This document shows, one piece after another, positions 7,367 through 15,029 of a stretch of 35,636 bases of DNA; position 1 is the first letter of the stretch, and each line of letters starts with the position of its first letter. Location of the stretch: NCBI GenBank assembly GCA_041584475.1, contig JBFHDX010000029.1, positions 1-35,636 of the forward strand, written 5' to 3'. The notes below the pieces were generated by a model that saw only the letters and a program-made list of their open reading frames with translations, searched no databases and was not told where the DNA came from. The DNA is from JBFHDX01 sp041584475. GTDB taxonomy: Bacteria > Pseudomonadota > Alphaproteobacteria > UBA8366 > JADFVY01. Position numbers and translations under genes: made by a program.

Positions 7367-7852
7367 TCAGTTCGGTAGGATCACTGTGTCGATTACGTGA
7401 ATCACGCCGTTGCTGGTCTCGATGTCGGCGGCGACGACACTGGCGTTTTCGATCCTGACGCCGTTCGTCGCATCAATGTCGACCTCGCTGCCTTGCACCG
7501 TCTTCGCGCTGAGCGTCTTGCCGGCGATGTCGCCCGACATCACCTTGCCCGGGACGACGTGATACGTCAGCACTGCGACGAGCTTGTCCCTGTTTTCCGG
7601 CTGCAGCAGCGACTCGACGGTGCCGGCGGGAAGTTTCGCGAAGGCCTCGTTGGTTGGCGCAAACACGGTGTAAGGGCCATCGCCCTTCAGCGTATCGACG
7701 AGCCCTGCGGCCTTGACTGCGGCGACCAAGGTCGAGAACTGCTCATTGCCAATCGCCGTGTCGACGATGTCCTTCGCCGAGGCGACGGTCGCCGTGAGCG
7801 CCAGGCCACCGGCCACGACCAGGGATGAGAGGAAACGGGTGGTAGACTTCAT
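7367..7852 (-). CDS. Secreted fasciclin (FAS1) domain protein
   Basis: A 161-residue protein. Residues 1-26 are a Sec signal peptide (MKSTTRFLSSLVVAGGLALTATVASA, cleaved after ASA). The rest is one FAS1 domain: QFSTLVAAVKAAGLVDTLKGDGPYTVFAPTNEAF (H1 region), LLQPENRDKLVAVLTYHVVPGK, and the closing NGVIHVIDTVILPN (H2 region). Such proteins are periplasmic or exported and are linked to adhesion. The ATG at 7850-7852 follows AAGGAG seven bases earlier, which decides the start over a longer frame. It is a single-gene unit with the terminator hairpin just after its stop. Confidence 0.9.
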   Translation of the reverse strand: MKSTTRFLSSLVVAGGLALTATVASAKDIVDTAIGNEQFSTLVAAVKAAGLVDTLKGDGPYTVFAPTNEAFAKLPAGTVESLLQPENRDKLVAVLTYHVVPGKVMSGDIAGKTLSAKTVQGSEVDIDATNGVRIENASVVAADIETSNGVIHVIDTVILPN

Positions 7853-8125
7853 GGTGGGCTCCTTGTTTTCGAAACGGTAGTACGGCGTCGTACGCGGCCG
7901 GCCGGCGGCCGGATCACACTCGAGAAAAATTCGCGACGAATGCCGGCAGCACCGGGCGCCTGTGCGGCGGTCCGCACGCAAGGGGAGGAGCAGCGCGAGA
8001 CCGCGCCGGCGACGCGGGCCGGGGTCCGCAACGGACGAATTTCGCGAGACGGGTGCCGGGCACCCGATGATCCGTCCGGCCGATCGCTGCGTAGCAAGGA
8101 TGTGAACGAACGCAAGGAGCCAGAA

Positions 8126-8419
8126 ATGCTATCGTTGTATCGCTCGATCATGGATTCGGAAGCCAATCCCCTGCACCGGCTGCCAGCGGCGCAGCGCTTT
8201 CAGTGGATGGTCTATCTGAGCGTCATGTGGTCGGTCATCTTCTGCGCTGCGACCGGCGCGTGGGTCTGGTACGAAGAGCTGGTCGTTGCACATGTCCTGG
8301 TGGCGCTCGGCTTCGTCGTGACCGGCGTCACATTCAGGCGGGCCGCGAGCGTCGCCACGTACCGGGACCATCCGCGGACCGACGGCACGGCCCGGTACGA
8401 CGATGTGTGGGGCGGCTGA
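8126..8419 (+). CDS. Small two-helix membrane protein, hypothetical
   Basis: The product has 97 residues: a polar N-terminus (MLSLYRSIMDSEANPLHRLPAAQRFQ), two membrane helices (WMVYLSVMWSVIFCAATGAWVWY and VVAHVLVALGFVVTGVTF), and a polar tail with RDHPRTDGTARYDDVWGG. AAGGAG lies seven bases before the ATG, which supports this start over longer in-frame alternatives. I do not recognise a family. The next gene begins 56 bases downstream on the same strand with its own ribosome site, so they may form an operon. Confidence 0.65.
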   Translation: MLSLYRSIMDSEANPLHRLPAAQRFQWMVYLSVMWSVIFCAATGAWVWYEELVVAHVLVALGFVVTGVTFRRAASVATYRDHPRTDGTARYDDVWGG

Positions 8420-8475
8420 GACGTCGGCGGCCGGAACACGGCTTCGGCCGCGCTGAGCGAGAGGCGGAGGAATTC

Positions 8476-9117
8476 TTGGCGAAGGTTCTTGTCATCGGGG
8501 CCAGCAGCGGCATCGGACTGGAGACGGCGAAGCAGGCCCTGGCCTCCGGACACGCCGTCCGCGCCCTGGCGCGTTCGGCCGGCCGCATGGCGGTCGAGCA
8601 CCCGTCGCTCGAGACGTTCCCGGCCGACGCCCTCGACGCCGATGACGTGGCGCGCGCCCTCGACGGAGTCGACGTCGTCGTCCAGGCGCTCGGCGTTCCG
8701 TCCGGCCCCGACCTCTTCTTCGGACCCGTTCGACTGTTCTCGGAATCGACCCGCGTGCTGGTGCCGGCGATGAAGCGGGCCGGGGTGCGACGACTGATCG
8801 CGGTCACCGGATACGGCGCCGGGGACAGCCGGTCGACGATGGGCTGCGTCCAGGGCACCGGCTTTCGCCTGCTGCTCGGGCGCGCCTACGACGACAAGGA
8901 CGCGCAGGAGGCGACGATCCGGGACAGCGATCTCGACTGGACGATCGTGCGGCCGGTCGTTCTGACGAACGGCTCGAGGAGCGGTAACTACAAGGTCATC
9001 ACCGATCCCCGGCGCTGGCGCAACGGGCTCATCTCGCGCGCCGACGTCGCCGATTTCATCGTCTCGCAGATCGCAGACGACGCCTATATCGGAAAGACTC
9101 CGCTGCTGACCTATTGA
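8476..9117 (+). CDS. NAD(P)-binding Rossmann-fold protein (atypical SDR)
   Basis: A 213-residue protein with an N-terminal nucleotide-binding motif (KVLVIGASSGIGLETAKQAL), a DALDADDVARALDGVDVVVQALG segment typical of NmrA/NAD(P)H-binding proteins, RLIAVTGYGAGDSRS, and the C-terminal DLDWTIVRPVVLTNG. It lacks the classical YxxxK pair, so it belongs to the atypical SDRs; family members include flavin reductases and redox sensors. The start is a TTG at 8476 preceded by GGAGG five bases earlier; the conserved region begins immediately after it. The substrate cannot be told from sequence. Confidence 0.8.
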   Translation: MAKVLVIGASSGIGLETAKQALASGHAVRALARSAGRMAVEHPSLETFPADALDADDVARALDGVDVVVQALGVPSGPDLFFGPVRLFSESTRVLVPAMKRAGVRRLIAVTGYGAGDSRSTMGCVQGTGFRLLLGRAYDDKDAQEATIRDSDLDWTIVRPVVLTNGSRSGNYKVITDPRRWRNGLISRADVADFIVSQIADDAYIGKTPLLTY

Positions 9118-9185
9118 CGGTCTCACTTCCTGCTGACCGGGGTCGCGGCGCGACGCTGTCGGCCGGACCCGGCGCCGCACCGCAA

Positions 9186-9230
9186 GCCGCGGATACGCAG
9201 GCCCCGTCGGCGCCGCATCCGTTCGAGATG
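9186..9230. repeat. Intergenic repeat, copy C (diverged)
   Basis: A third, more diverged copy of the repeat at 5643 and 5757. It starts GCCGCGG, keeps TCGGCGCCGCATC, then GTTCGAGATG in place of TGTTCAATG, with a 2-bp longer length. It lies in the space between two convergent genes. Confidence 0.45.
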
Positions 9231-9267
9231 TCCGCCGCCCCGGGCCGCCGCAACGCCGCCCGTCTCC

Positions 9268-9594
9268 TCACTTACCTCCCGCCGGCAGCCGCCCCCAGTC
9301 GATCGGCCCGGTGACGGTCGCCTCGGCCAGCGCCAGCGCCTCCTCCAGCGACAAGCAGGTGCGCGAGCGCGGGAAGGGGCCGGCGCGAGCCGACCCGCGA
9401 CCATCCTCGGTCGGCGAGGCTGCGCCGTAGACCACGTAATAGGCGTCGCCCTCGGCGTTGAGCTCCGGCGGGCCGTCGCTGTACCCCTCTTCGTGGTAGG
9501 CGTCCCAGTTCTGGCGCACGATCCGTACCGCCGTCTCGATCGCGCCGTCGTAGAGCCAGGTGCCGACCCGGACCGTCTCGGCTTTGCGTTCCAT
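9268..9594 (-). CDS. Hypothetical protein, 108 residues
   Basis: The product starts MERKAETVRVGTWLYDGAIETAVRIVRQNWDAYHEEGY and ends LSLEEALALAEATVTGPIDWGRLP. It has no signal peptide, membrane helix or cysteine motif beyond one cysteine. The amphipathic first half and the clear reading frame with an ATG support it as a real gene; a stronger case comes from regular codon use and the convergent arrangement with the Rossmann-fold gene. I do not know a function. Confidence 0.6.
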   Translation of the reverse strand: MERKAETVRVGTWLYDGAIETAVRIVRQNWDAYHEEGYSDGPPELNAEGDAYYVVYGAASPTEDGRGSARAGPFPRSRTCLSLEEALALAEATVTGPIDWGRLPAGGK

Positions 9595-9694
9595 GGTCGA
9601 GCTCCCGGTCGTCGCCCCGGCATTCTCCCGACCGACGGCAGACTATCCGCGCGGATCGTGAAGGAAGCATGAATGGCCCGAAAACCGGATTCGC

Positions 9695-11578
9695 TCACTC
9701 CGGCAGACCCAGCCGGCGCAGCACGGCGAGCCCTCGCTCGACGGCTGTCCGGTCCTTGTTGAGCGAGAGTCGCCCGAACTGCGCCAGTGAAAGTCCGGCG
9801 TCGGCTTCGACGGCCGCGGCGACCGCCGCCTGCGCCTCGTCGTTCCGGCCCATCCCAGCGAATGCGAGCGCCCGCCCGACATGCGCGTGCGCGGCGTGCA
9901 CGTCGCCGGGCTCGCGCTCCAGGAATTTCTCGAAGGCGAGCAGCGCGTCTTCCGGCCGGCCGGCGACGAGGTAGACAAAGCCCAGCTCCTCGAGAAACCA
10001 GTCCGGATAGTAGGGACTCAAGCGCATCGCGGTCTTGAGCAGGCCGATCGCCTCCTGCGGCCGGCCCACGTTGTGCAGGATCATGGCCAGAAGCGCCGTG
10101 TTGCTTGCATGGTTCGGGTTGTAAGCGACCGCCTTCTCGGCGGCCTCGACGGCTTCGCCGTATTCCCCCCTGAAAAGGTGGATGGCGCCTTGAAGCGCGT
10201 AGACATCGGGCAGGGAATCGTCGAGGGCCTGCGCCTTGTCCGCGAGGAGCGCGGCGCGTTCGATCGACAGATCGCGATCTTCGCTCCATCCCAGAAAGGC
10301 GTCCTGCCAGTGGGTCCAGGCGAGAACCGCGTATGCCAGAGCGTATTCGGGGTCGACTTCGACGGCCTCCTCGAGCAGCTGGCGCGCGATAGCGTTCCCT
10401 GCCTTGTTGAAGCGGTGAAAGGGCTCCATTGCCCTGCTGAAGAGGTTCCAGGCCTCCACGCTGCGCGTATGTTTGCGGTGCACGCGCGCTTGCTCGCCCT
10501 CGGTCAGCCTGATGCGCAGGGCGGTGACGATGCGCTCGGTGATCTCGTCGTGCAGCGCGAAGATATCTCGGTAATCGCGATCGTAGCGCTCGCCCCACAG
10601 AAGGTATCCGGCCAGCGCATCGATCAGCTGGGCGGTGATCCGCAGCCGCTCGCCCGACCGCTGGACGCTGCCCTCGAGCACGTAGCGCACGCCCAGCTCC
10701 TCGGCCACCCGCTGCACCTTCACGGGCGTGCCCTTGTAGACGAACGTCGAGTTGCGGGCGATGACGAACAGGCCCGGGGCCTGCGACAGCGCCGCAATGA
10801 TGTCTTCGGTAAGGCCGTCCGCCAAGTGGTCCTGGCCGGCGTCGCCGCTCAGATTGTCGAAGGGAAGCACCGCGATTGAGGGTTTCTCGGGAAGCGGGAA
10901 GGCCATCCTCTCGACCGCCGCCGGCTCGACCGTCGGTCCCCGCGGCCGCAGCCACCCGATCGCAGCCACAACTCCGATGAGCATGACCGTAGCCGCTGCG
11001 AGGGCCGCCCATCTCCAAGCCTGCTTCGCAGGCTTTCTCTCGCCGATTATCCTGCCCACCTCCTTTGGGTCGGTGAGCACGCGGTAAACCCGGACCGGCT
11101 CAGCGATATTCTTGACCTCATGCGCGCCAAGATATTCGTAGCCCAAATCGAGCTTCTTCTTGACCTGGTCGAAGACCGGACGCGAGAGTCGGATGCCGCC
11201 GGCGTCGGCGATCGCCTCGAGCCGCGCCGCGACATTCACGCCCTCGCCGAGAAGGTTGTCGCCCTCGACGACGACGTCGCCGAGGTTGACGCCGATGCGA
11301 AGAAGGATGCGGCGGTCCTCCGGCAGTTCGACATCGCGGGTCGCAAGCTCGCGCTGGATATCGACGGCGCAGCGGACCGCCTCGACCGGGCTCGGGAATT
11401 CGGCAACGACGCTGTCGCCGGCGCTGCCGAACACCCGGCCGCCGTGGTCCGCAACCAGCCTGTCAACGAGCCGCCAGCTGACGTTGAGGGCGCGGACCGT
11501 CGCTTCCTCATCGGCCTCCATGAGGTGGCTGTACCCGACGACGTCGGCGGCCAGGATAGCGGCAAGGCGACGTTCCAC
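9695..11578 (-). CDS. Membrane-anchored class III adenylate/guanylate cyclase with TolB-like and TPR domains
   Basis: A 627-residue protein. Residues 1-175 are a class III cyclase domain: metal-binding D12 (ILAADVVGYS) and D55 (GSAGDSVVAEF), and transition-state N and R in GEGVNVAARLE (near 115). The lysine that often selects adenine just before the second aspartate is replaced here (VFGSAGD), so nucleotide specificity is uncertain. One helix (about 187-210) crosses the membrane. A FlgO/TolB-like domain follows (KPSIAVLPFDNLSGD), then TPR repeats from about 400. This architecture is abundant in rhizobia and relatives. The GTG at 11576-11578 begins the usual xRRLAAILAADVVGYS start; a longer frame adds unconserved residues. 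Inputs are unknown. Confidence 0.85.
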   Translation of the reverse strand: MERRLAAILAADVVGYSHLMEADEEATVRALNVSWRLVDRLVADHGGRVFGSAGDSVVAEFPSPVEAVRCAVDIQRELATRDVELPEDRRILLRIGVNLGDVVVEGDNLLGEGVNVAARLEAIADAGGIRLSRPVFDQVKKKLDLGYEYLGAHEVKNIAEPVRVYRVLTDPKEVGRIIGERKPAKQAWRWAALAAATVMLIGVVAAIGWLRPRGPTVEPAAVERMAFPLPEKPSIAVLPFDNLSGDAGQDHLADGLTEDIIAALSQAPGLFVIARNSTFVYKGTPVKVQRVAEELGVRYVLEGSVQRSGERLRITAQLIDALAGYLLWGERYDRDYRDIFALHDEITERIVTALRIRLTEGEQARVHRKHTRSVEAWNLFSRAMEPFHRFNKAGNAIARQLLEEAVEVDPEYALAYAVLAWTHWQDAFLGWSEDRDLSIERAALLADKAQALDDSLPDVYALQGAIHLFRGEYGEAVEAAEKAVAYNPNHASNTALLAMILHNVGRPQEAIGLLKTAMRLSPYYPDWFLEELGFVYLVAGRPEDALLAFEKFLEREPGDVHAAHAHVGRALAFAGMGRNDEAQAAVAAAVEADAGLSLAQFGRLSLNKDRTAVERGLAVLRRLGLPE

Positions 11579-11710
11579 GCGCGATCCCCCACGCCGAAGT
11601 TTACACCTCCAGTCTTCAGGAATCCACGTCGCCGCGAAACCCGGGCGACGTCGGATTGGGGCGATGGCCGGACCTGCACCGGGCCACGGCACCGAGCCGG
11701 CACCACCACC

Positions 11711-13204
11711 CTAAGCCTTCGGCTCGGCCACCGCCGCCGGCAGCCGAACCGTCGCCCTGAGCCCTCCCTCCCGGCGGTTTTCGAGCGTGACGTCGCCGCC
11801 GTGGCCGCGCACGATCGAGCGGGCGATGGCGAGACCGAGGCCGATGCCGCCGGTCTCGCGGCTGCGCGACTCCTCGAGCCGCACGAAGGGCCCGAACACG
11901 CGGTCGAGATCCGCTTCCGGAATCCCAGGCCCGTCGTCGTCGATGCGGATCGCGATGCCGGCGGCACCGGACTCGAGCGCGACGCGGGCGCGCTGTCCGT
12001 ACGCGACGGCGTTCTCGGCGAGGTTGCGCAGGGCGCGTTTCAGGCTCACCGGCCGGCACGGGTACGGCGTCTGCCCCGCCCCCGCGAACGTCACCTCGTT
12101 GCCCATCTCCCGCAGATCGTCGCACAGGCTCTCGACGAGCGCCGCGAGGTCGACCAGGCGCGTCTCCTCGCGCTTCGATTCCTCGCGCGCGAAGGCGAGC
12201 GTCGCCTCGGTCATCTCCTGCATCTCCTCGATCAGCGCCAGCAATCGCGCCTTGTTCTCCTCGTCCTCGACCAGTTCGGCACGCAGCCGCAGCGCCGTTA
12301 TCGGCGTCCGCAGATCGTGGCTGATCGCCGCCAGCATCGCCGTGCGATCGCGCACGAAGCGGCCGAGCCGCTCCTGCATCGCGTTGAAGGCCTCGGTGGT
12401 GCGGCGCACCTCGCTCGGCCCCTCCGCGTCGAGCGCCTTCACGTCCTCGCCGCGACCGAGCCGCTCCGCCGCCGCCGACAGCGCGGTCAGCGGCCGCGTG
12501 ATGCGGCGCACGGTGAGCACGACGATCGCCAGGATCATCGCCGCCGCCAGCAGCATCGCCGCGACCGACGGCCATGCCCAGCCGACCGGCGGCAGCCACA
12601 GCCGGGTCGCCACGTTGAGCCAGCCGCCGTCCGACAGCGGCGTCGAGATCGTCAGCCCCATGCGGATCGTCCCGTCGCCGGGCCGCCAGGCCCCGAAATG
12701 CATGCGCTCGTGGTGCTCGCCGCGCCCCGGCCGAAGCCGCTCTTCGTCATCATCGTCGTCATCGTCGTCATCGTCGATCTCGGCCATGTGGCGGCGGACC
12801 CTGCGATCGTGCCACCGTCCGCCCTCGACAGGCTCGCCGGTCAGCGCCACGCGCACGGGCTCGCGCGGCGCGGCCGGCAGCATGCCCTCGAGCACGCCGG
12901 CCAGCCATTCCGCGTGCTCTCCCTCGTACGCCGCCGCCAGCGCGCTGTCCTCGCTGATCCACAGGCGCAGCCGCGGCGAGCCGACGGCGCGCAGGATCTC
13001 GTCGTGCCGCTCCGGCGGCGTGGCCTCGAGCACGCGCACCATCGCCGCGGTGCGCTCGAGCAGCTCGAACTGGCGCACGCTGCGCATGGCCTGCTGGCGT
13101 TCGCCCGAGAAGACGAGGAACGCCAGCGCCTGCGACAGCACGAGCGCCGCCAGCAGCAGCACCAGGAGCTGCCCGCCGAGGCTATTCGGCAGCAGTCGCT
13201 TCAC
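11711..13204 (-). CDS. Sensor histidine kinase, EnvZ/RstB-like, with a ten-aspartate periplasmic tract
   Basis: A 497-residue kinase. Helices at about 8-33 and 211-232 flank a periplasmic domain, then HAMP, a HisKA domain with phospho-acceptor H296 (AAISHDLRTPITALRL), and HATPase with N397 (NLAENAVAYG), DDDGPGIPEADLDRVF and TGGIGLGLAIARSIV. The periplasmic domain holds ten consecutive aspartates plus two glutamates (residues 144-155) followed by His-rich EHHERMH, a plausible cation-binding site. The start is a GTG overlapping the regulator stop as GTGA, preceded by GAGGAGGTGCC, so translation is coupled to the response regulator. The signal is unknown; divalent cations are a guess from the acidic tract and from the nearby EF-hand gene. 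Confidence 0.9.
   Translation of the reverse strand: MKRLLPNSLGGQLLVLLLAALVLSQALAFLVFSGERQQAMRSVRQFELLERTAAMVRVLEATPPERHDEILRAVGSPRLRLWISEDSALAAAYEGEHAEWLAGVLEGMLPAAPREPVRVALTGEPVEGGRWHDRRVRRHMAEIDDDDDDDDDDEERLRPGRGEHHERMHFGAWRPGDGTIRMGLTISTPLSDGGWLNVATRLWLPPVGWAWPSVAAMLLAAAMILAIVVLTVRRITRPLTALSAAAERLGRGEDVKALDAEGPSEVRRTTEAFNAMQERLGRFVRDRTAMLAAISHDLRTPITALRLRAELVEDEENKARLLALIEEMQEMTEATLAFAREESKREETRLVDLAALVESLCDDLREMGNEVTFAGAGQTPYPCRPVSLKRALRNLAENAVAYGQRARVALESGAAGIAIRIDDDGPGIPEADLDRVFGPFVRLEESRSRETGGIGLGLAIARSIVRGHGGDVTLENRREGGLRATVRLPAAVAEPKA
12740..12775 (-). repeat. GAC/GAT trinucleotide run encoding D10E2
   Basis: Ten GAC/GAT codons (12746-12775 on the plus strand) plus GAA and GAG run without interruption in the kinase gene. 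Codons alternate between GAC and GAT, so the run is imperfect at DNA level but could still vary by slippage or recombination in steps of one residue. Confidence 0.7.
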
Positions 13205-13923
13205 GGCACCTCCTCGACGTCGGCCGCCAAGCTGTAGCCGCCGCCCCACACGGTCTTGATCAGCGCGGGGTTCTTCGGATCGGCCTCGATCTTGCGCCGC
13301 AGCCGGCTGACCTGGTTGTCGATCGAGCGGTCGAAGGCCTCGGCCGCGCGTCCGCTCGTCAGGTCGAGCAGCTGGTCGCGCGAGAGCACCATCCGCGGCC
13401 GCTTGAGGAACGCGACGAGAAGCTTGTATTCGGCCGTGCTCAGCGGCACGGCAACGCCGTCGGCGCCGACCAGCTCGCGGCGGTCGACGTCGAGCACCCA
13501 GCGGCCGAAGCCGAGGCGCGGCGTCTCCACCGGATCACGCGGCCTCGGCACCGCCTGGGCGCGGCGCAGCACGGCGCGAATGCGCGCCAGCAGCTCGCGC
13601 GGGTTGAACGGCTTGGTGACGTAGTCGTCGGCGCCGATCTCGAGCCCGACGACGCGGTCGGTGTCCTCGGCCAGCGCAGTCAGCAGGATCACGGGGATCT
13701 CTGTCGTCTGACGCAGGTGGCGGCACAGCGACAGCCCGTCCTCGCCCGGCATCATGATGTCGAGGACGACGAGGTCGATGGCGCCGGCCTTGAGGACGTG
13801 GCGCATCTGCGCGCCGCCGTCCGCGGTGCTCACGCGCAGCCCGTTCTTCGCGAGGTACTTCGCCAGCGGCTCGCGGATGTCGCGCTGGTCATCGACGACG
13901 AGGATGTGCGGTGTCGGGTCCAT
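13201..13923 (-). CDS. OmpR-family response regulator
   Basis: A 240-residue two-domain regulator. The receiver has acidic D11 and D12, phosphorylation site D55 (LVVLDIMMPGEDG), T82 region LLTA and K104 (YVTKPFNPRELLARI). The C-terminal winged helix runs from about 140 with STAEYKLLVAFLKRPRMVLSRDQLL, FDRSIDNQVSRLRRKIE and IKTVWGGGYSL. Its stop overlaps the kinase start (GTGA), so the pair form one operon, regulator first. It is divergent from the EF-hand gene with a roughly 200-bp shared upstream region that contains candidate direct-repeat binding sites. Confidence 0.92.
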   Translation of the reverse strand: MDPTPHILVVDDQRDIREPLAKYLAKNGLRVSTADGGAQMRHVLKAGAIDLVVLDIMMPGEDGLSLCRHLRQTTEIPVILLTALAEDTDRVVGLEIGADDYVTKPFNPRELLARIRAVLRRAQAVPRPRDPVETPRLGFGRWVLDVDRRELVGADGVAVPLSTAEYKLLVAFLKRPRMVLSRDQLLDLTSGRAAEAFDRSIDNQVSRLRRKIEADPKNPALIKTVWGGGYSLAADVEEVP

Positions 13924-13989
13924 GCCGTTGGTCCGCGTCGGGTTTCGGTCAGGCTAAGGGCGCAGCGGGGTCGGGTTCATCCGGAAAAA

Positions 13990-14005
13990 TGTAACCGACT
14001 GTATC
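13990..14005. promoter_or_regulatory. Candidate OmpR-type binding site (direct repeat)
   Basis: TGTAAC (13990-13995), four bases, then TGTATC (14000-14005) form a direct repeat with 10-bp period, the layout OmpR-family regulators usually bind. It lies about 70 bp upstream of the response-regulator start. A further pair of TGCGACAAA boxes at 14028-14036 and 14061-14069, 33 bp apart, is also in this promoter region. Assignment to the neighbouring regulator is inference. Confidence 0.35.
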
Positions 14006-14119
14006 AGATTGGGGCGCCGTTACGGCTTGCGACAAAAGGCCCGCCCGGCCGGCATAGTTCTGCGACAAATCCCGCCTATCTATCAACGATCGCAAACAGC
14101 ACAGCCGGAGTTGACCGCC

Positions 14120-14635
14120 ATGACACGCAAAACCACGATCGCCATCGCCGCCGCCGCCCTCGTCGGGCTCGGAGCGGCAGGCCTCGCCGTCACCAGCATG
14201 GCCGACGAAGGCTGGGGCGGCTATCCGCGCTACGGCCACCACATGGGTGGCGGGCCGGGGTTCGGCCGGCACGGCGGGCCGCGCCATGACGGGCCGCGCG
14301 GCATGCACATGTTCGAGCAGTTCGACGCCGACCGGGACGGCCGGTTGACGCAGGCCGAGATCGACCAGGTGCGTCAGGAGCGCCTCGCCCGCTTCGATGC
14401 GGACGGCGACGGCGCGCTCAACCTCGAGGAATACGAGGCGCTGTGGGTCGATGCCATGCGCGATCGCATGGTCGACCGCTTCCAGATGCACGACGACGAC
14501 GGCGACGGGCTGGTGACCCAGGAGGAGTTCGGCGCGCGCTTCGCCCGCATGGTCCAGCGCATGGACCGCAATGGCGACGGCGTGATCGACGCCTCCGACA
14601 TGGGTCCGCGCTATCGCTCCGACGACGACGACTGA
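14120..14635 (+). CDS. Secreted EF-hand calcium-binding protein
   Basis: A 171-residue protein with an N-terminal signal peptide (MTRKTTIAIAAAALVGLGAAGLAV), a Gly/His/Arg-rich linker (GGYPRYGHHMGGGPGFGRHG) and four EF-hand loops: DADRDGRLTQAE, DADGDGALNLEE, DDDGDGLVTQEE and DRNGDGVIDASD. All keep the acidic positions 1, 3 and 5; the fourth ends in D rather than E at position 12. It should bind calcium in the periplasm or outside the cell. The ATG at 14120 starts at the signal peptide; the frame is open further upstream but without homology. It is divergent from the two-component system and has a strong terminator downstream. Confidence 0.88.
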   Translation: MTRKTTIAIAAAALVGLGAAGLAVTSMADEGWGGYPRYGHHMGGGPGFGRHGGPRHDGPRGMHMFEQFDADRDGRLTQAEIDQVRQERLARFDADGDGALNLEEYEALWVDAMRDRMVDRFQMHDDDGDGLVTQEEFGARFARMVQRMDRNGDGVIDASDMGPRYRSDDDD

Positions 14636-14683
14636 GCGCAACCCTACGCATCCGCGTCCAACCTGCCCCCCGGACGCAGCGGG

Positions 14684-14705
14684 ACGGGCCCCCTCGGGGG
14701 CCCGT
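14684..14705 (+). terminator. Intrinsic terminator after the EF-hand gene
   Basis: ACGGGCCCCC at 14684-14693 pairs perfectly with 14696-14705 across a minimal loop, and TCCATTTCC follows. It lies 49 bases after the stop of the EF-hand gene and also between it and the oppositely oriented LacI remnant. Confidence 0.7.
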
Positions 14706-14724
14706 TCCATTTCCTGCCCTGCCG

Positions 14725-15000
14725 TCAGCGGCCCGGCGGACCCGTGGAGCCGCGCACGACCAGCTCGACCTCGACGCGCGTCTGTTGGCGGACCGGCCGC
14801 CCCTCGGTGCGGTCGAGCAGATGGTCGGCGGCGAGCCGACCCATCTCGGCGGTCGGCACGTGCATCGTCGTCAGACCCGGCGGGACATGGCCGGACAGGA
14901 TGTCGTCGTCGAATCCGGCGACCGAGAGCTCGGCCGGCAGGTCGAGGCCCATCGCCTGCGCGGGCTGCCGCGGCGGCCGCCATGACATCGCCGAAGCCCG
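14725..15000 (-). pseudogene. C-terminal remnant of a LacI-family regulator
   Basis: Reading leftward, one frame gives GDVMAAAAAARA and then, after a one-base insertion or two-base loss near 14968, another frame continues AMGLDLPAELSVAGFDDDIL, LTTMHVPTAEMGRLAADHLL and VELVVRGSTGPPG to a stop at 14725-14727. Together these are the last 90 or so residues of a LacI-family protein (NDVMAAGA...GFDD...TTVHVP...RGS). There is no DNA-binding domain and the frame is broken, so it is not functional. It lies directly downstream of an intact LacI gene on the same strand and aligns with the matching end of that protein, so it is probably a relic of an older copy or of a replacement event. Confidence 0.75.
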
Positions 15001-15029
15001 CATGCGGCAAGGGTTCGACATGAAACCCG

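Noticed and set aside
11120..13237. A 705-codon plus-strand frame opposite the cyclase and kinase genes
   Set aside because: It spans two well-defined genes on the other strand and shows no motif; it is a high-GC shadow.
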